Below are positions 51,688 to 60,584 of a DNA stretch of 64,000 nucleotides, piece by piece. The translations under genes were made by a program, and so were the position numbers. A model generated the notes under the pieces. The model did no database searches and had not been told where the DNA came from. It saw only the letters and a program-made list of their open reading frames with translations. The stretch is taken from the NCBI RefSeq assembly GCF_004361735.1, contig NZ_SNVV01000012.1, positions 1 to 64,000 of the forward strand, read 5' to 3'. Position 1 is the first letter of the stretch; the number at the start of each line of letters is the position of its first letter. This stretch comes from Azoarcus indigens. GTDB taxonomy: Bacteria; Pseudomonadota; Gammaproteobacteria; Burkholderiales; Rhodocyclaceae.

Positions 51688-52599
51688 ATGTACTTCAAGA
51701 ACCTCCAACCCTACCGCCTGCCCGCCCCCTGGGCGATGACTGCCGAGCAGCTCCAAGAGCAACTGGCAAAGAAAGCCTTCCAGCCCTGCGGCAGCCAAGA
51801 CATGGAAACCCGTGGCTGGGTCGCGCCCGCCTCCACCGACCTCCTCGTGCATAACGTCGGCGGCCAGTGGCTGATCTGCCTCCAAACGGAATCGAAGCTG
51901 CTGCCCTCCTCCGTGGTCAAGCAGGTGGCCGATGAACGCGCCGAGGAAATCGCCGAGCAGCAGGGCTACAAGCTGGGCCGCAAGCAGCTGAAGGACCTGC
52001 GCGAGCAGATCACCCAGGAGCTGCTGCCGCGCGCCTTCACCCGCCGCCGCAAGGTCTACGCCTGGATCGATCCGGCCAATGGTTGGCTGGCGGTGGATGC
52101 CTCCAGCCCCGCGCGCGCCGAGGACGTGCTGGAGATGCTGCGCCAGAGCCTGGACAGCTTCCCACTGGCCCTGCTGCGCACCGAGCTGTCGCCCGTCTCC
52201 GCGATGGCCGACTGGCTGGCCGGCGACGAGGCGCCGCCCAGCTTCACCATTGACCGCGACTGCGAAGTCCGGGCTGTGACCGAGGACAAGGCCGCCGTGC
52301 GCTACGTGCGCCACTCGCTGGAGGGCGACGAGGTGAAGGGCCACCTGAAGGCCGGCAAGCTGCCTACTCGCCTCGCCCTGACCTTCGATGACCGCATCAG
52401 CTTCGTGCTCACCGAGAAGCTGGAAATCAAGCGCCTGGACTTCCTGGACGTGGTGCGCGACCAGATCGAGGGCGGCGCGGAGGATGCCGAGGCCCTGTTC
52501 AATGCTGAGTTCGCCCTGATGACTGGCGAACTGGCCCGCCTGCTGCCGGCGGTGGTGGAGGCGCTGGGCGGCGAGGTCAAGGCGGAGGTCGCGACATGA
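51688..52599 (+). CDS. rdgC: RdgC-family recombination-associated protein
   Basis: The 303-residue protein matches RdgC over its whole length: MYFKNLQPYRLPAPW, QDMETRGWVAP, RRKVYAWIDPANGWLAVDA and the C-terminal DLFDD-type region ending in TGELARLLPAVVEALGG. RdgC forms rings on double-stranded DNA and antagonises RecA. It lies among phage recombination genes, so it may protect phage DNA ends or moderate RecA, and could also influence RecA-dependent induction. Confidence 0.88.
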   Translation: MYFKNLQPYRLPAPWAMTAEQLQEQLAKKAFQPCGSQDMETRGWVAPASTDLLVHNVGGQWLICLQTESKLLPSSVVKQVADERAEEIAEQQGYKLGRKQLKDLREQITQELLPRAFTRRRKVYAWIDPANGWLAVDASSPARAEDVLEMLRQSLDSFPLALLRTELSPVSAMADWLAGDEAPPSFTIDRDCEVRAVTEDKAAVRYVRHSLEGDEVKGHLKAGKLPTRLALTFDDRISFVLTEKLEIKRLDFLDVVRDQIEGGAEDAEALFNAEFALMTGELARLLPAVVEALGGEVKAEVAT

Positions 52600-53201
52600 A
52601 ACCCATCTTCTTCTACGACACCGAAACCACCGGGCTTCCTGACTTCAAGGCGCCGTCCGAAGCCGCACATCAACCGCATCTCGTTCAGTTGGCAGCGCTC
52701 CTCGTCGATCCCCATTCGCGCGAAACCATCGCCAGCATGGATGTGATCGTGCGCCCGCTCGGCTGGACGATTCCTGACGACGTGGCCACGGTGCACGGCA
52801 TCACCACCGAGCAAGCCACGGCCGTCGGCGTGTCCGAGAGCATCGCGCTTGGTTTGTTCCTGGACCTATGGGGCTGCGCCGGCGTGCGTATCGGCCATAA
52901 CGAGCAGTTCGACGCCCGCATCATTCGAATCGCCCAACACCGATTCGATTGCGGCGATCTCGACGCCTGGAAGGGCGCAGCGACCGAATGCACGGCCCGC
53001 CTGGCGACGCCCATCTGCCAAATCCCACCCACCGACAAGATGGTCAAGGCCGGCTTCACAAAATTCAAAACGCCGAACCTGAGTGAGGCATACCGCCACT
53101 TCACTGGCCTGGCGCTGCAGAACGCACACAGCGCGATGGCAGATGTCATGGCCTGCCGGGACATCTACTTCGCGATACTGGACCAGAAGGTGGCAGCATG
53201 A
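52596..53201 (+). CDS. DEDDh 3'-5' exonuclease
   Basis: The 201-residue protein has the exonuclease motifs of DnaQ/RNase T: ExoI FYDTETTG (D7, E9), ExoII GHNEQFDAR and ExoIII NAHSAMADVMACRD (His and Asp). It would trim 3' ends of DNA or RNA. It overlaps rdgC by 4 bases, suggesting a role in recombination or repair of phage DNA. Confidence 0.86.
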   Translation: MKPIFFYDTETTGLPDFKAPSEAAHQPHLVQLAALLVDPHSRETIASMDVIVRPLGWTIPDDVATVHGITTEQATAVGVSESIALGLFLDLWGCAGVRIGHNEQFDARIIRIAQHRFDCGDLDAWKGAATECTARLATPICQIPPTDKMVKAGFTKFKTPNLSEAYRHFTGLALQNAHSAMADVMACRDIYFAILDQKVAA

Positions 53202-54247
53202 ACGCCCGCGACAACACCCAAGCCACCACAGTCGAAGCCGCCCTGCAGGCCGCGCCCGGAATGATGACCGTCCCCCAGCTCCGGCAGAGAACCGGCCTGG
53301 ACGAAAAGGACGTGCGCTCTGCCCTGCGCCAGCTCGCAAACCTCGGCCAGCTCGAACACATCCCCGGCCGCGGCCGCTACGACGGCCGCTACGGACTGAT
53401 TGCCTCACGCCCCAGCAACGGGGCGCCCCAGCCGGAGGTGGGTGAAAACACCGGCAGCAGCGCATCGACATCCCACGACTCCCCCGTTGAGGGCGCTGCC
53501 GTTACCGCGCCGGAGGCTGCTGATCGAGCGGCCCCGGCTGCGGGTGACGAGATCCCGGCTCCGAAATACGACCCGGATGTCGTCGGCTTCAACCCTGTCA
53601 AGTGGGCAACCGCCGAGAAACTGCGGACGGACGCCGCCGAGCAAGACTGCATGTCGCTGTTGAATGTGATTGCGGACATCCGCGAAGCAGTGGGCGACCC
53701 GCAGGGTCGGATAATGCTTGGCGACCTGGCTGAGCATATCGCCACGGCCATGAAGCTCGGCGATGCGCACCGGCAGGACGTGCTCGCCTGGGAGCACGAG
53801 ATGGAAAAGGCGCTCGACGTGAGCAGCCCCGGCATGGCCATCGAGCGCATCAACCTGCTACGCGGCGAGCGCGACGAGACGGTGCGCCAATACGCCGTTC
53901 TTAAGGAGCGCCACGACAGCTACGAGCAAGCCATCAGCGAGATCCACCGCACCTGCATGGACGCGGGGATTCCGGTTGGCCATGTCGTAGAGCGCGTGCA
54001 GCGGCTCGCACAGCTGGCGCAGTCGCAGCGAGAGGAGCCGGCCGAGGAGGCGGTCGATGTGATGGAAGCCGCGGCGGGCTACATCCTGGCCGCGAGCAAA
54101 CACAAGCCGCGCCGGATTAACAATCCGGAGAGGGCGCGCGAGGCGGCGATGGCGGCTATTCGCAGCGGCGCGCAGCGGGCGCAGGTATTTGCGCTGATCC
54201 CGGTTGGCGAGGCTCGCCGCGGCGCGGAATGGAGGGAGGCGAAATGA
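53198..54247 (+). CDS. Winged-helix-containing early protein (349 residues)
   Basis: Residues about 20-70 (MTVPQLRQRTGLDEKDVRSA, LRQLANLGQLEHIPG) form a winged-helix-like DNA-binding region. A long Ala/Pro-rich linker (about 75-125) leads to a helical domain with coiled-coil character (about 200-290). It overlaps both neighbours by 4 bases. Probably an accessory regulator or DNA-binding protein; function unknown. Confidence 0.62.
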   Translation: MNARDNTQATTVEAALQAAPGMMTVPQLRQRTGLDEKDVRSALRQLANLGQLEHIPGRGRYDGRYGLIASRPSNGAPQPEVGENTGSSASTSHDSPVEGAAVTAPEAADRAAPAAGDEIPAPKYDPDVVGFNPVKWATAEKLRTDAAEQDCMSLLNVIADIREAVGDPQGRIMLGDLAEHIATAMKLGDAHRQDVLAWEHEMEKALDVSSPGMAIERINLLRGERDETVRQYAVLKERHDSYEQAISEIHRTCMDAGIPVGHVVERVQRLAQLAQSQREEPAEEAVDVMEAAAGYILAASKHKPRRINNPERAREAAMAAIRSGAQRAQVFALIPVGEARRGAEWREAK

Positions 54248-55167
54248 GTGCCCCGGACGACTTCTGGAATGAAGAAGACTTCGAGGACACGGTTGCTGCA
54301 GCCCTGATTGCATGCTTTGAATCGAAGATCCGCAAGCAAAGGAACTTGCCTAAATGGCTTGCCATAACGGAATCTGAACTTCAGTTTGTGAAGAAAATTG
54401 GCCCTTATATTCCGTCGAATTCTCGAGTAATTCTTCCTGCATCGTCGCAGAAGCTGGCATTCGATGTAGAAAACGATCCACTTCCAGAATTTGGCGCCAT
54501 TGCCGGCAAGAACCCACAACAAGGCAGCAATGATCCGAGTGTCTACAACGGGTACTTCCTAATTCACCTACTGCGAAAAGTTACACGACTTCCGCGGCAC
54601 TGGGAAAGGGAGGGTGCCGGACAGCTATATGAGCTCACCGTGATGAGCGCAGATGATAATGGAGTATCTGGCGATAAGAATTATTTCTCAGTTGCGAAAG
54701 ATGGTGAATTATTTACCTGCTCTTGGCGCCACCCTGAATGGCGAGTTTCAGCAGATGGTCAAGTCGCGTCTTGGAAAATGCAAATGTGTCATGGATTTTG
54801 CGGACTCGTTCTTCTGGCAGACAGGCGCCATTGCTGGACAATTACAGCACAAGAAAAAGAAGCCCGCGCCCATCTTGGATGCATGCAGGAAGAGATCAAA
54901 TCGCTCCTGTATGCGCGAAGCCTGCCCATGACCTCGACCGGGCGAAAGCGTCCGATCCTGCACTTGGTCGAATCTCACAGGCGCCGGATGCGAAACGGAA
55001 CCGATGTCGACGTCACGGCGTTTCTTCGAGGAGCCCAGGTTGTTGAGATTGGAGGGACAGTATTCAAGGTAAGCCCTCCGAGCTCCATGCAGCCAAAAGT
55101 TTCTCGGAACAGCCAAATTAGGTACTACGCAGACGCACCTGTCGCCAAGCAGGGAGGTGCCGCATGA
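54244..55167 (+). CDS. AT-rich accessory gene in the recombination operon (307 residues)
   Basis: The gene starts at an ATG overlapping the previous stop (ATGA). Its first two thirds are clearly richer in A and T and in rarer codons than its neighbours, suggesting recent acquisition. The protein begins acidic (DDFWNEEDFEDTVAAAL) and includes several Cys/Trp-rich stretches (MCHGFCGLVLLADRRHCWT). No family is recognised. Confidence 0.58.
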   Translation: MSAPDDFWNEEDFEDTVAAALIACFESKIRKQRNLPKWLAITESELQFVKKIGPYIPSNSRVILPASSQKLAFDVENDPLPEFGAIAGKNPQQGSNDPSVYNGYFLIHLLRKVTRLPRHWEREGAGQLYELTVMSADDNGVSGDKNYFSVAKDGELFTCSWRHPEWRVSADGQVASWKMQMCHGFCGLVLLADRRHCWTITAQEKEARAHLGCMQEEIKSLLYARSLPMTSTGRKRPILHLVESHRRRMRNGTDVDVTAFLRGAQVVEIGGTVFKVSPPSSMQPKVSRNSQIRYYADAPVAKQGGAA

Positions 55168-55505
55168 CCCCCAACATCGCAATGCTCCTCGGCCACGCCC
55201 GGCCATTCCTGCCGCCGGCGGGCGCCGCGCGCCTCGTCACGTTCGAGCACCAGGCGGCCGAAGACGAGACCCTCGACGGCCTCCCCGAAGAGCGCATCAC
55301 GCTCGCAGCTCGCATCCTCGCCGCGCTGGCTGAAGGCCCGGCGACGCGGGCCGATCTGGTCGGGCGCCTGAAGCACTACTCGGGCGACGAAATCAGCGGC
55401 GCGCTCGTCTCGCTGGTGAGCCGTGGGCGCGTAGCGAAGGTCGGCGTCCGGCGCGTGGGGCGGCATGACGTGACGGTGTTTGCGTTGGCGGGAGGTGTGG
55501 CATGA
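55164..55505 (+). CDS. Winged-helix phage protein (113 residues)
   Basis: Residues about 45-105 (AARILAALAEGPATRADLVG, ISGALVSLVSRGRVAKVGVR) form a typical winged helix, similar to small phage regulators. The N-terminal 40 residues are Pro/Ala-rich. Overlaps neighbours by 4 bases on each side. Confidence 0.62.
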   Translation: MTPNIAMLLGHARPFLPPAGAARLVTFEHQAAEDETLDGLPEERITLAARILAALAEGPATRADLVGRLKHYSGDEISGALVSLVSRGRVAKVGVRRVGRHDVTVFALAGGVA

Positions 55506-56149
55506 AAGAGCGCCCAATCCTGTTCAGCGGGCCGATGGTGCGCGCCATCCTGTCCGGGCGGAAGACGCAGACCCGCCGTGTAGCCAAGCCGGGGAGGGAC
55601 CCGAGCCTGCTGGATGGATCGTGGTCCGACGAATACGTGCTTGACCCCGGCAACCACGGATGGCTGATGCGAGATTGCCCATACGGCGAGGCAGGCGACC
55701 GGCTGTGGGTGCGCGAGGCGTTCATGCACCAGCCGGCCGACTACTGCTGGGAAGCCGGCGTCAGCATCCCGTGCCGGCCCGCGCACACGGCTTACCGCGC
55801 AGACTTCCCCGAGTCGCGGCCGGGCGAGGGTTGGAAGCCCAGCATCCACATGCCGCGCAACCTGAGCCGCATCACGCTGGAGATCATCGCCGTGCGCGTC
55901 GAGCGCCTGCAGGACATCGGCGACGCGGATTCGCTGAAAGAGGGGATCAACTGCTATCCGTTCGTACCGGATGACGGTTTCCCTGTGTGCGATGGATACA
56001 CTCACAAGCAGGACGACGGAGAGTGCGTGCTCTGGCCGACAGCTCGCGCGGCATACAAAGCTCTGTGGGAGGAAATCAACGGCCCCGGCAGCTGGGATAC
56101 AAACCCCTGGGTCTGGGTTGTTGAGTTCCGGAGGATTGACAATGCGTAG
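55502..56149 (+). CDS. ASCH-like phage protein (215 residues)
   Basis: The protein begins KERPILFSGPMVRAILSGRK, followed by TQTRR and GDRLWVREAF, the pattern of ASCH-domain phage proteins often labelled morphogenetic or hypothetical. ASCH domains resemble PUA RNA-binding folds. The C-terminus (WEEINGPGSWDTNPWVWVVE) is characteristic of the group. Function not established. Confidence 0.76.
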   Translation: MKERPILFSGPMVRAILSGRKTQTRRVAKPGRDPSLLDGSWSDEYVLDPGNHGWLMRDCPYGEAGDRLWVREAFMHQPADYCWEAGVSIPCRPAHTAYRADFPESRPGEGWKPSIHMPRNLSRITLEIIAVRVERLQDIGDADSLKEGINCYPFVPDDGFPVCDGYTHKQDDGECVLWPTARAAYKALWEEINGPGSWDTNPWVWVVEFRRIDNA

Positions 56150-56282
56150 CCCTTCCCCCGCTCAACCGGGCCAGCCCTCGCGCGCCGAGCGTCGCGCCGC
56201 AGCCAAGGCCGCCCGCAGAGCTCCACCCGCCGGCCGCCGGCCGCGCCCGGCCACTGTTCCTACCATCGTCGCGCTCATCTAA
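56142..56282 (+). CDS. Tiny basic Pro/Ala/Arg-rich protein (46 residues)
   Basis: Starts MRSPSPAQPGQPSRAERRAA and is strongly basic, with GGAGG about 8 bases upstream, overlapping the ASCH-like gene by 8 bases. Such short basic peptides may bind nucleic acid. The frame is short, so reality is uncertain. Confidence 0.45.
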   Translation: MRSPSPAQPGQPSRAERRAAAKAARRAPPAGRRPRPATVPTIVALI

Positions 56283-56360
56283 AGCTGCAGGATGTTCGGC
56301 GGAAACAGCGGGAGGCAAGAACTATTGAGCAACGGACCGCAAACAAGCGAGAGGCATAAA

Positions 56361-56621
56361 ATGCACGCGCTACCTATTACCTGGATTCGCGCAGAGAAAT
56401 ACTCCGAGATATCCGGCGAGCCCATGAACACCATCTACGAGCGCATCCGCGAGGGGATCTGGGCGGCCGGCAAACACTACAAGCGCACTGGCCAGCGCAC
56501 CCTCTGGATCAATCTCTCGGCGGCAGATGAATGGATCGAAAACAGTCCCCACGTGGAAGTGTCAGTGCCGGTGAAGGCGTTGAAATCAGGGAAGGCGCGC
56601 GCGGGAAGCGGATTCGCATAA
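56361..56621 (+). CDS. xis: Excisionase-like protein
   Basis: The 86-residue protein (MHALPITWIRAEKYSEISGE, then PMNTIYERIREGIWAAGKHY) matches the winged-helix excisionase type carried next to integrase genes: the first helix-turn and the N-T-I-Y-E-R recognition-like helix are present. It would bend attachment DNA and direct excision. GAGAGG lies 7 bases before the ATG. It overlaps the integrase gene by 91 bases in another frame. Confidence 0.78.
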   Translation: MHALPITWIRAEKYSEISGEPMNTIYERIREGIWAAGKHYKRTGQRTLWINLSAADEWIENSPHVEVSVPVKALKSGKARAGSGFA

Positions 56622-57817
56622 CCTTCTACTACCAAGGCGCACGCCGTCGGGAGACTCTCGACATCCCGGTCACGCCCGCAAACATCAAGTACGCCAATCG
56701 CCTGCGTGGCGAAGTGCTGAACGCAATCGAGCGCGGTACCTTCGATTATGCGAAGGCCTTCCCCGGATCGAAGCACGCCCGCCTTGCCGGTGTACATGCG
56801 GTACGCCCGAAGTTGACGGTCGGCGAGCTGATGGATGAACACCTGGCAGCGGTGCGTCGCGCAGATGCCCTCTCCCCATCGTCCATCGGCAGCTACGCTC
56901 GCTGGACGAAAGCCAGGATCAAGCCGAAGTTCGGGGATCGGATTGCAGACGAGATCACGCCCCCCGAGCTTCGCGCATGGATCCTCGACCTCGCTTCCGA
57001 GTTGGCCCCCAAGAGCGTGCGCAGTTGTGTCAGCGTGCTCTCAGTCGTTCTCTCGCAAGCCGCCACCGACGGGATAATCGCAAGCAATCCGCTCGCGCCG
57101 ATCAAACTGCGCACCCTGCTGCCACGGAAGCGCAAGGCGGCCCAAGAGGAGAAGATCGACCCATTCTCCGATCTTGAGATAGCCGCGATTCTCGATGCCT
57201 GCCCGACCGTCGAAGAGCGAGCCTTCTTCCAATTCGCGTTTGGGGCCGGGATGCGAACCGGCGAGCTCATCGCATTCAAATGGCAGCACGTCTCATGGGC
57301 CACCAATACCTTGCACGTCCAGGACAACGTTGTGTCCGGGGAGTACGGCACTGTCGAGAAGACGACGAAAACCGACACCGAGCGCGACATCCCAATTCTA
57401 CCGGCAGCCAAAGCCGCCTTGGATGCCATGCGTCCGGCGAGCGAATTGCTTTCCGCGAAGACGGGCGGCTATGTCTTCCTGAATCCGCGCACCGGCCAGC
57501 GGTGGAGCAATGAGCGGGTCATCAGAGACAGATGGACGATCATCCTGCGCAAGGCTGGGATTCGGTACAGAAATCCGTACCAGACACGTCACACCTTCGC
57601 GAGCCGGCTCTTGATGACCGGCGAGGCTGAACTTCTGGTCGCGAAGCTGCTGGGGCACACCACCGTCGAGATGGTCCGCCGCCACTACGGCAGGTACATC
57701 AAGCAGCCGGATGGAATCGTCCTGAGGGGCGACTACTCGGAATTTGGGGCAGATTTGGGGCACTCAAACCCGCCCAAACCAGCCTTAGCTGGACAGAAGA
57801 AAGGTAGGGTCGCCTAG
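56531..57817 (+). CDS. int: Tyrosine-recombinase integrase
   Basis: The 428-residue protein has the three-part layout of phage integrases: N-terminal arm-binding, SAM-like core-binding (about 95-190) and catalytic domain (about 215-400). Catalytic residues include R242 (GAGMRTGEL), R353 (PYQTRHTFAS, where Tyr replaces the first His of HxLR), the GH of LLGHTTVEM and nucleophile Y386 (RRHYGRY). Its stop codon lies inside attR (repeat bases 57811..57817). It catalyses integration at tRNA-Ser. The start overlaps xis; downstream starts are possible. Confidence 0.9.
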   Translation: MDRKQSPRGSVSAGEGVEIREGARGKRIRITFYYQGARRRETLDIPVTPANIKYANRLRGEVLNAIERGTFDYAKAFPGSKHARLAGVHAVRPKLTVGELMDEHLAAVRRADALSPSSIGSYARWTKARIKPKFGDRIADEITPPELRAWILDLASELAPKSVRSCVSVLSVVLSQAATDGIIASNPLAPIKLRTLLPRKRKAAQEEKIDPFSDLEIAAILDACPTVEERAFFQFAFGAGMRTGELIAFKWQHVSWATNTLHVQDNVVSGEYGTVEKTTKTDTERDIPILPAAKAALDAMRPASELLSAKTGGYVFLNPRTGQRWSNERVIRDRWTIILRKAGIRYRNPYQTRHTFASRLLMTGEAELLVAKLLGHTTVEMVRRHYGRYIKQPDGIVLRGDYSEFGADLGHSNPPKPALAGQKKGRVA

Positions 57818-57905
57818 GTAAATGCAGCCGCCGCAAGGCTTTAAGGTCGGCGTAGGCATTTTAGGAATGCCGTAATTTGGCGGGGGCTGTGAGATTCGAA
57901 CTCAC
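57811..57905. repeat. attR: attR: right copy of the attachment core
   Basis: Identical to 1..95. It begins with the last codons of int (CGCCTAG) and ends inside the T arm of tRNA-Ser, whose 3' end is therefore supplied by the phage after integration. After base 57905 the sequence continues into the rest of the tRNA, whereas the left copy continues into phage sequence. Confidence 0.93.
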
Positions 57906-57967
57906 GGAGGCCGCAAAGCCTCGGCAGTTTTCAAGACTGCTGGTTTAAACCGCTCACCCAAACCCCC
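57878..57967 (-). tRNA. tRNA-Ser (anticodon UGA)
   Basis: The minus strand folds into a class II tRNA: acceptor GGGGGTT pairs with AGCCCCC, discriminator G and encoded CCA (complement 57878..57880), anticodon loop CTTGAAA giving TGA, a long variable arm and T loop TTCGAAT. The tRNA is complete because its 3' end is restored by the prophage attR. It is the integration target. Confidence 0.94.
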
Positions 57968-58016
57968 TGGAATCGGTCAGGACCGCGGAGATGATTCCAC
58001 TTCCGGGAAGGCGCGC

Positions 58017-58022
58017 AGTATA
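58017..58022 (-). promoter_or_regulatory. -10 element of the tRNA-Ser promoter
   Basis: TATACT on the minus strand lies about 50 bases before the tRNA 5' end, with a short GC-rich leader. No clear -35 is seen. Between here and 58059 there is nothing else. Confidence 0.45.
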
Positions 58023-58058
58023 ACACTGCCGCTCCCGCCTTTCCTCGCCCGGCCCTGC

Positions 58059-59360
58059 TCAGGCGAGCTCGAACAGCGCCACCGATTCGACGTGCGCGGT
58101 CTGCGGAAACATGTTGGCGATACCGGCCGAGCGCAGCGCGTACCCTTTCTCCCGCACCAGGATGGCGGCGTCACGCGCCAGCGTGGCCGGGTTACAGGAG
58201 ACATAGACGATGCGCCGCGGCAGTTGCTGCTCGCCCAAGCCCTTCACCACAGCCACCGCGCCTTCGCGCGGCGGATCGATCAGCATCTTGTCCAGCCTGC
58301 CGAGGGCCGCGAGGCTGTCCTCCGTCGCCTCGAACAGGTTTGCGGCGTGGAACTCGCTGCGGTCCTCCAGCCCATTGCGGCGCGCATTGGCGCAGGCCCG
58401 CTCAACCAGTGCATCGCTGCCCTCGACGCCAATCACATGGGCACCACTGCGCGCAATCGGCAGACTGAAGTTGCCTATGCCGCAGAACAGGTCGGCAATG
58501 CGCTCACCGGGCTGCGGCGTCAGCAGTTGCAGGGCGCGGCGGATCAGCAGGCGGTTGGTATGGGCGTTCACCTGGGTGAAGTCGGTAGGTCGAAAGTCCA
58601 GCGTCACACCGAATTCCGGCAGTGAATAACTGAGGCCGGGCGCGCCCGACGGATACAGCAAGGCTGCCGTTTCCGGGCCGCCGGGCTGCTCCCACACCTG
58701 TACGCCGTGGGCCTCCGCGAACGCAGCGAACTGGCGGTGATCCGCCTCGGTGAAACGCAATAGGTTGCGGAAGACCAGCACCGTCGCCTCGTCGCCCACC
58801 GCGATCTCGATCTGCGGCAAGCGATCCGGAATCGACAGCCGCTCGACCAGCGCATGCAGCGCCGGCAGCATCGCCGACAGTTGCGGTGGCATTACCTTGC
58901 AGGACAGCAGATCGGCGATGTAGCTGGAACGCCGCTCATGAAAGCCGATCAGCACGCCGCCCTTGCTCGGCACCCGCCGCACCCCCAGGCGCGCCCGCTG
59001 GCGGTAGGCCCAGGGCATGCCGTGGATGGGCGGCAGCACAGTCTCGGGCTTCACCCGGCCGACGTGCCAGAAAGCGTCCTCCAGCACCCGCTGCTTGGCC
59101 GCGGTCTGTGCCAGCGGGTCCAGGTGCTGCATCGCGCAGCCGCCGCAGACGCCGAAGTGCGGACAGGGTGGCGCCACCCGCTGCGCGCTCGCCCTGAGAA
59201 TGCGGACGGCTTCCGCCTGCGCGTAGTTCGGCCGGCTCTTGAGCACCGCGTATTCGACCTCCTCGCCCGGCAGCGCGCCCTCGATGAACAGCACCTTGCC
59301 ATCCGCATGGGCGACGCCGCGGCCCTCGTGATCCAGCGATTCGATGAGGGCGGTCGGCAT
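58059..59360 (-). CDS. rlmD: 23S rRNA (uracil-1939-C5)-methyltransferase
   Basis: The 433-residue host protein has a TRAM domain (ALIESLDHEGRGVAHADGKV), a Cys-rich 4Fe-4S motif (CPHFGVCGGCAMQH), a SAM-binding motif (IADLFCGIGNFSLP), DPPREGA and the catalytic C in YVSCNPATLARD. It methylates U1939 of 23S rRNA. The ATG at 59360 has AAGGA upstream and replaces a longer start. It follows the tRNA-Ser gene on the chromosome. Confidence 0.92.
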   Translation of the reverse strand: MPTALIESLDHEGRGVAHADGKVLFIEGALPGEEVEYAVLKSRPNYAQAEAVRILRASAQRVAPPCPHFGVCGGCAMQHLDPLAQTAAKQRVLEDAFWHVGRVKPETVLPPIHGMPWAYRQRARLGVRRVPSKGGVLIGFHERRSSYIADLLSCKVMPPQLSAMLPALHALVERLSIPDRLPQIEIAVGDEATVLVFRNLLRFTEADHRQFAAFAEAHGVQVWEQPGGPETAALLYPSGAPGLSYSLPEFGVTLDFRPTDFTQVNAHTNRLLIRRALQLLTPQPGERIADLFCGIGNFSLPIARSGAHVIGVEGSDALVERACANARRNGLEDRSEFHAANLFEATEDSLAALGRLDKMLIDPPREGAVAVVKGLGEQQLPRRIVYVSCNPATLARDAAILVREKGYALRSAGIANMFPQTAHVESVALFELA

Positions 59361-59450
59361 GGGGCAGTCCTTCGGGAAAAGGCGCGATTTTAGCGTCAAA
59401 CCCTGCTGCCGACGGGTCCGTGCAGGCACCCGCCTTTATAATCCGCAGCC

Positions 59451-60566
59451 ATGATCACGACCCTGCTCGGGGGCCTCTCGCCCCGCCAGTTTCTAGAGGA
59501 ATACTGGCAAAAGAAACCGCTGCTCGTCCGCCAGGCCATTCCCGGTTTCACCGGCCTGCTGGCGCACGACGCCCTCTTCGACCTCGCCTGCAACCCAGAC
59601 GTCGAGTCCCGCTACATCCGCCACGACAATGTCGAATGGACAGTGGAACATGGACCGCAGCGCCGCAGCCGCCTGCGCGGCAAGCGCACCCCGTGGACAG
59701 TCCTCGTCCAGGGCCTGAACCTGTGGCTGCCGGCCGGCGACGAACTGCTGCACCGCTTCGATTTCATCCCCCAGGCGCGCCTGGACGACCTGATGGTGAG
59801 CTATGCGGTAGACGGCGGCGGCGTCGGCCCCCATTTCGACAACTACGACGTCTTCCTGCTGCAGGGCTGCGGCCAGCGCCGCTGGCAGATCGCCGATCAG
59901 GAGGATCGCAGCCTGGTCGAGGGCGCACCACTGCGCATCCTCAAGAACTTCCAGCCCGCGCAAGACTGGGTGCTGGAGCCGGGCGACATGCTCTACCTGC
60001 CGCCCCACTGGGCCCACAACGGCATCGCCATCGGCGAATGCACCACCTACTCCATTGGCTTCCGCTCTCCCACCGCCTCCGAGCTAGGTGCTGAATTCCT
60101 CGGCTGGATGCAGGACAGGTTGACGCTGGAGGGCATCTATCAGGATCCCGACCTGCAGTTGCACGAGAACTCCGCGGAGATCTCGACCACCATGGTGGAC
60201 CGCATCGCCACCATGCTGGAGCGCATCCGCTGGAGCCGGCAGGACGTGGCCGATTTCATCGGCCACTACCTGACCGAACCCAAGCCCCAGATCTTCTTCG
60301 ATCCGCCTGAAGCTCCGCTTAGCAGAAAGCGCTTCGACCAAGCGGTGCAGAGCAAGGGCTACCGGCTGAATGCCCGCACCCTGCTGCTGTGGTCTGAAAC
60401 CGGCTTCTACCTGAACGGCGAGAAACTGCATGAAGCCGGCGAGGAGCCTGCGGAACTGAAGGTCCTGGCACATCACCGCCAACTGGAGCCAGGCAACTAC
60501 CCCGTCGCCTTGCTGCATGTGCTGTACGACTGGTACTGCGACGGCTTCGGCGCACCCCGCGGCTAA
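59451..60566 (+). CDS. roxA: JmjC/cupin ribosomal protein oxygenase (RoxA/YcfD type)
   Basis: The 371-residue host protein starts MITTLLGGLSPRQFLEEYWQKK split here as LSPRQFLEEYWQKKPLL, followed by the iron-binding HxD of GPHFDNYDVF and distal His in PPHWAHNG. YcfD-type 2-oxoglutarate oxygenases hydroxylate an Arg of ribosomal protein L16. It is divergent from rlmD. A C-terminal winged-helix part (about 280-371) fits the family. Confidence 0.88.
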   Translation: MITTLLGGLSPRQFLEEYWQKKPLLVRQAIPGFTGLLAHDALFDLACNPDVESRYIRHDNVEWTVEHGPQRRSRLRGKRTPWTVLVQGLNLWLPAGDELLHRFDFIPQARLDDLMVSYAVDGGGVGPHFDNYDVFLLQGCGQRRWQIADQEDRSLVEGAPLRILKNFQPAQDWVLEPGDMLYLPPHWAHNGIAIGECTTYSIGFRSPTASELGAEFLGWMQDRLTLEGIYQDPDLQLHENSAEISTTMVDRIATMLERIRWSRQDVADFIGHYLTEPKPQIFFDPPEAPLSRKRFDQAVQSKGYRLNARTLLLWSETGFYLNGEKLHEAGEEPAELKVLAHHRQLEPGNYPVALLHVLYDWYCDGFGAPRG

Positions 60567-60584
60567 TTCGGCCTGGAGGATGGC

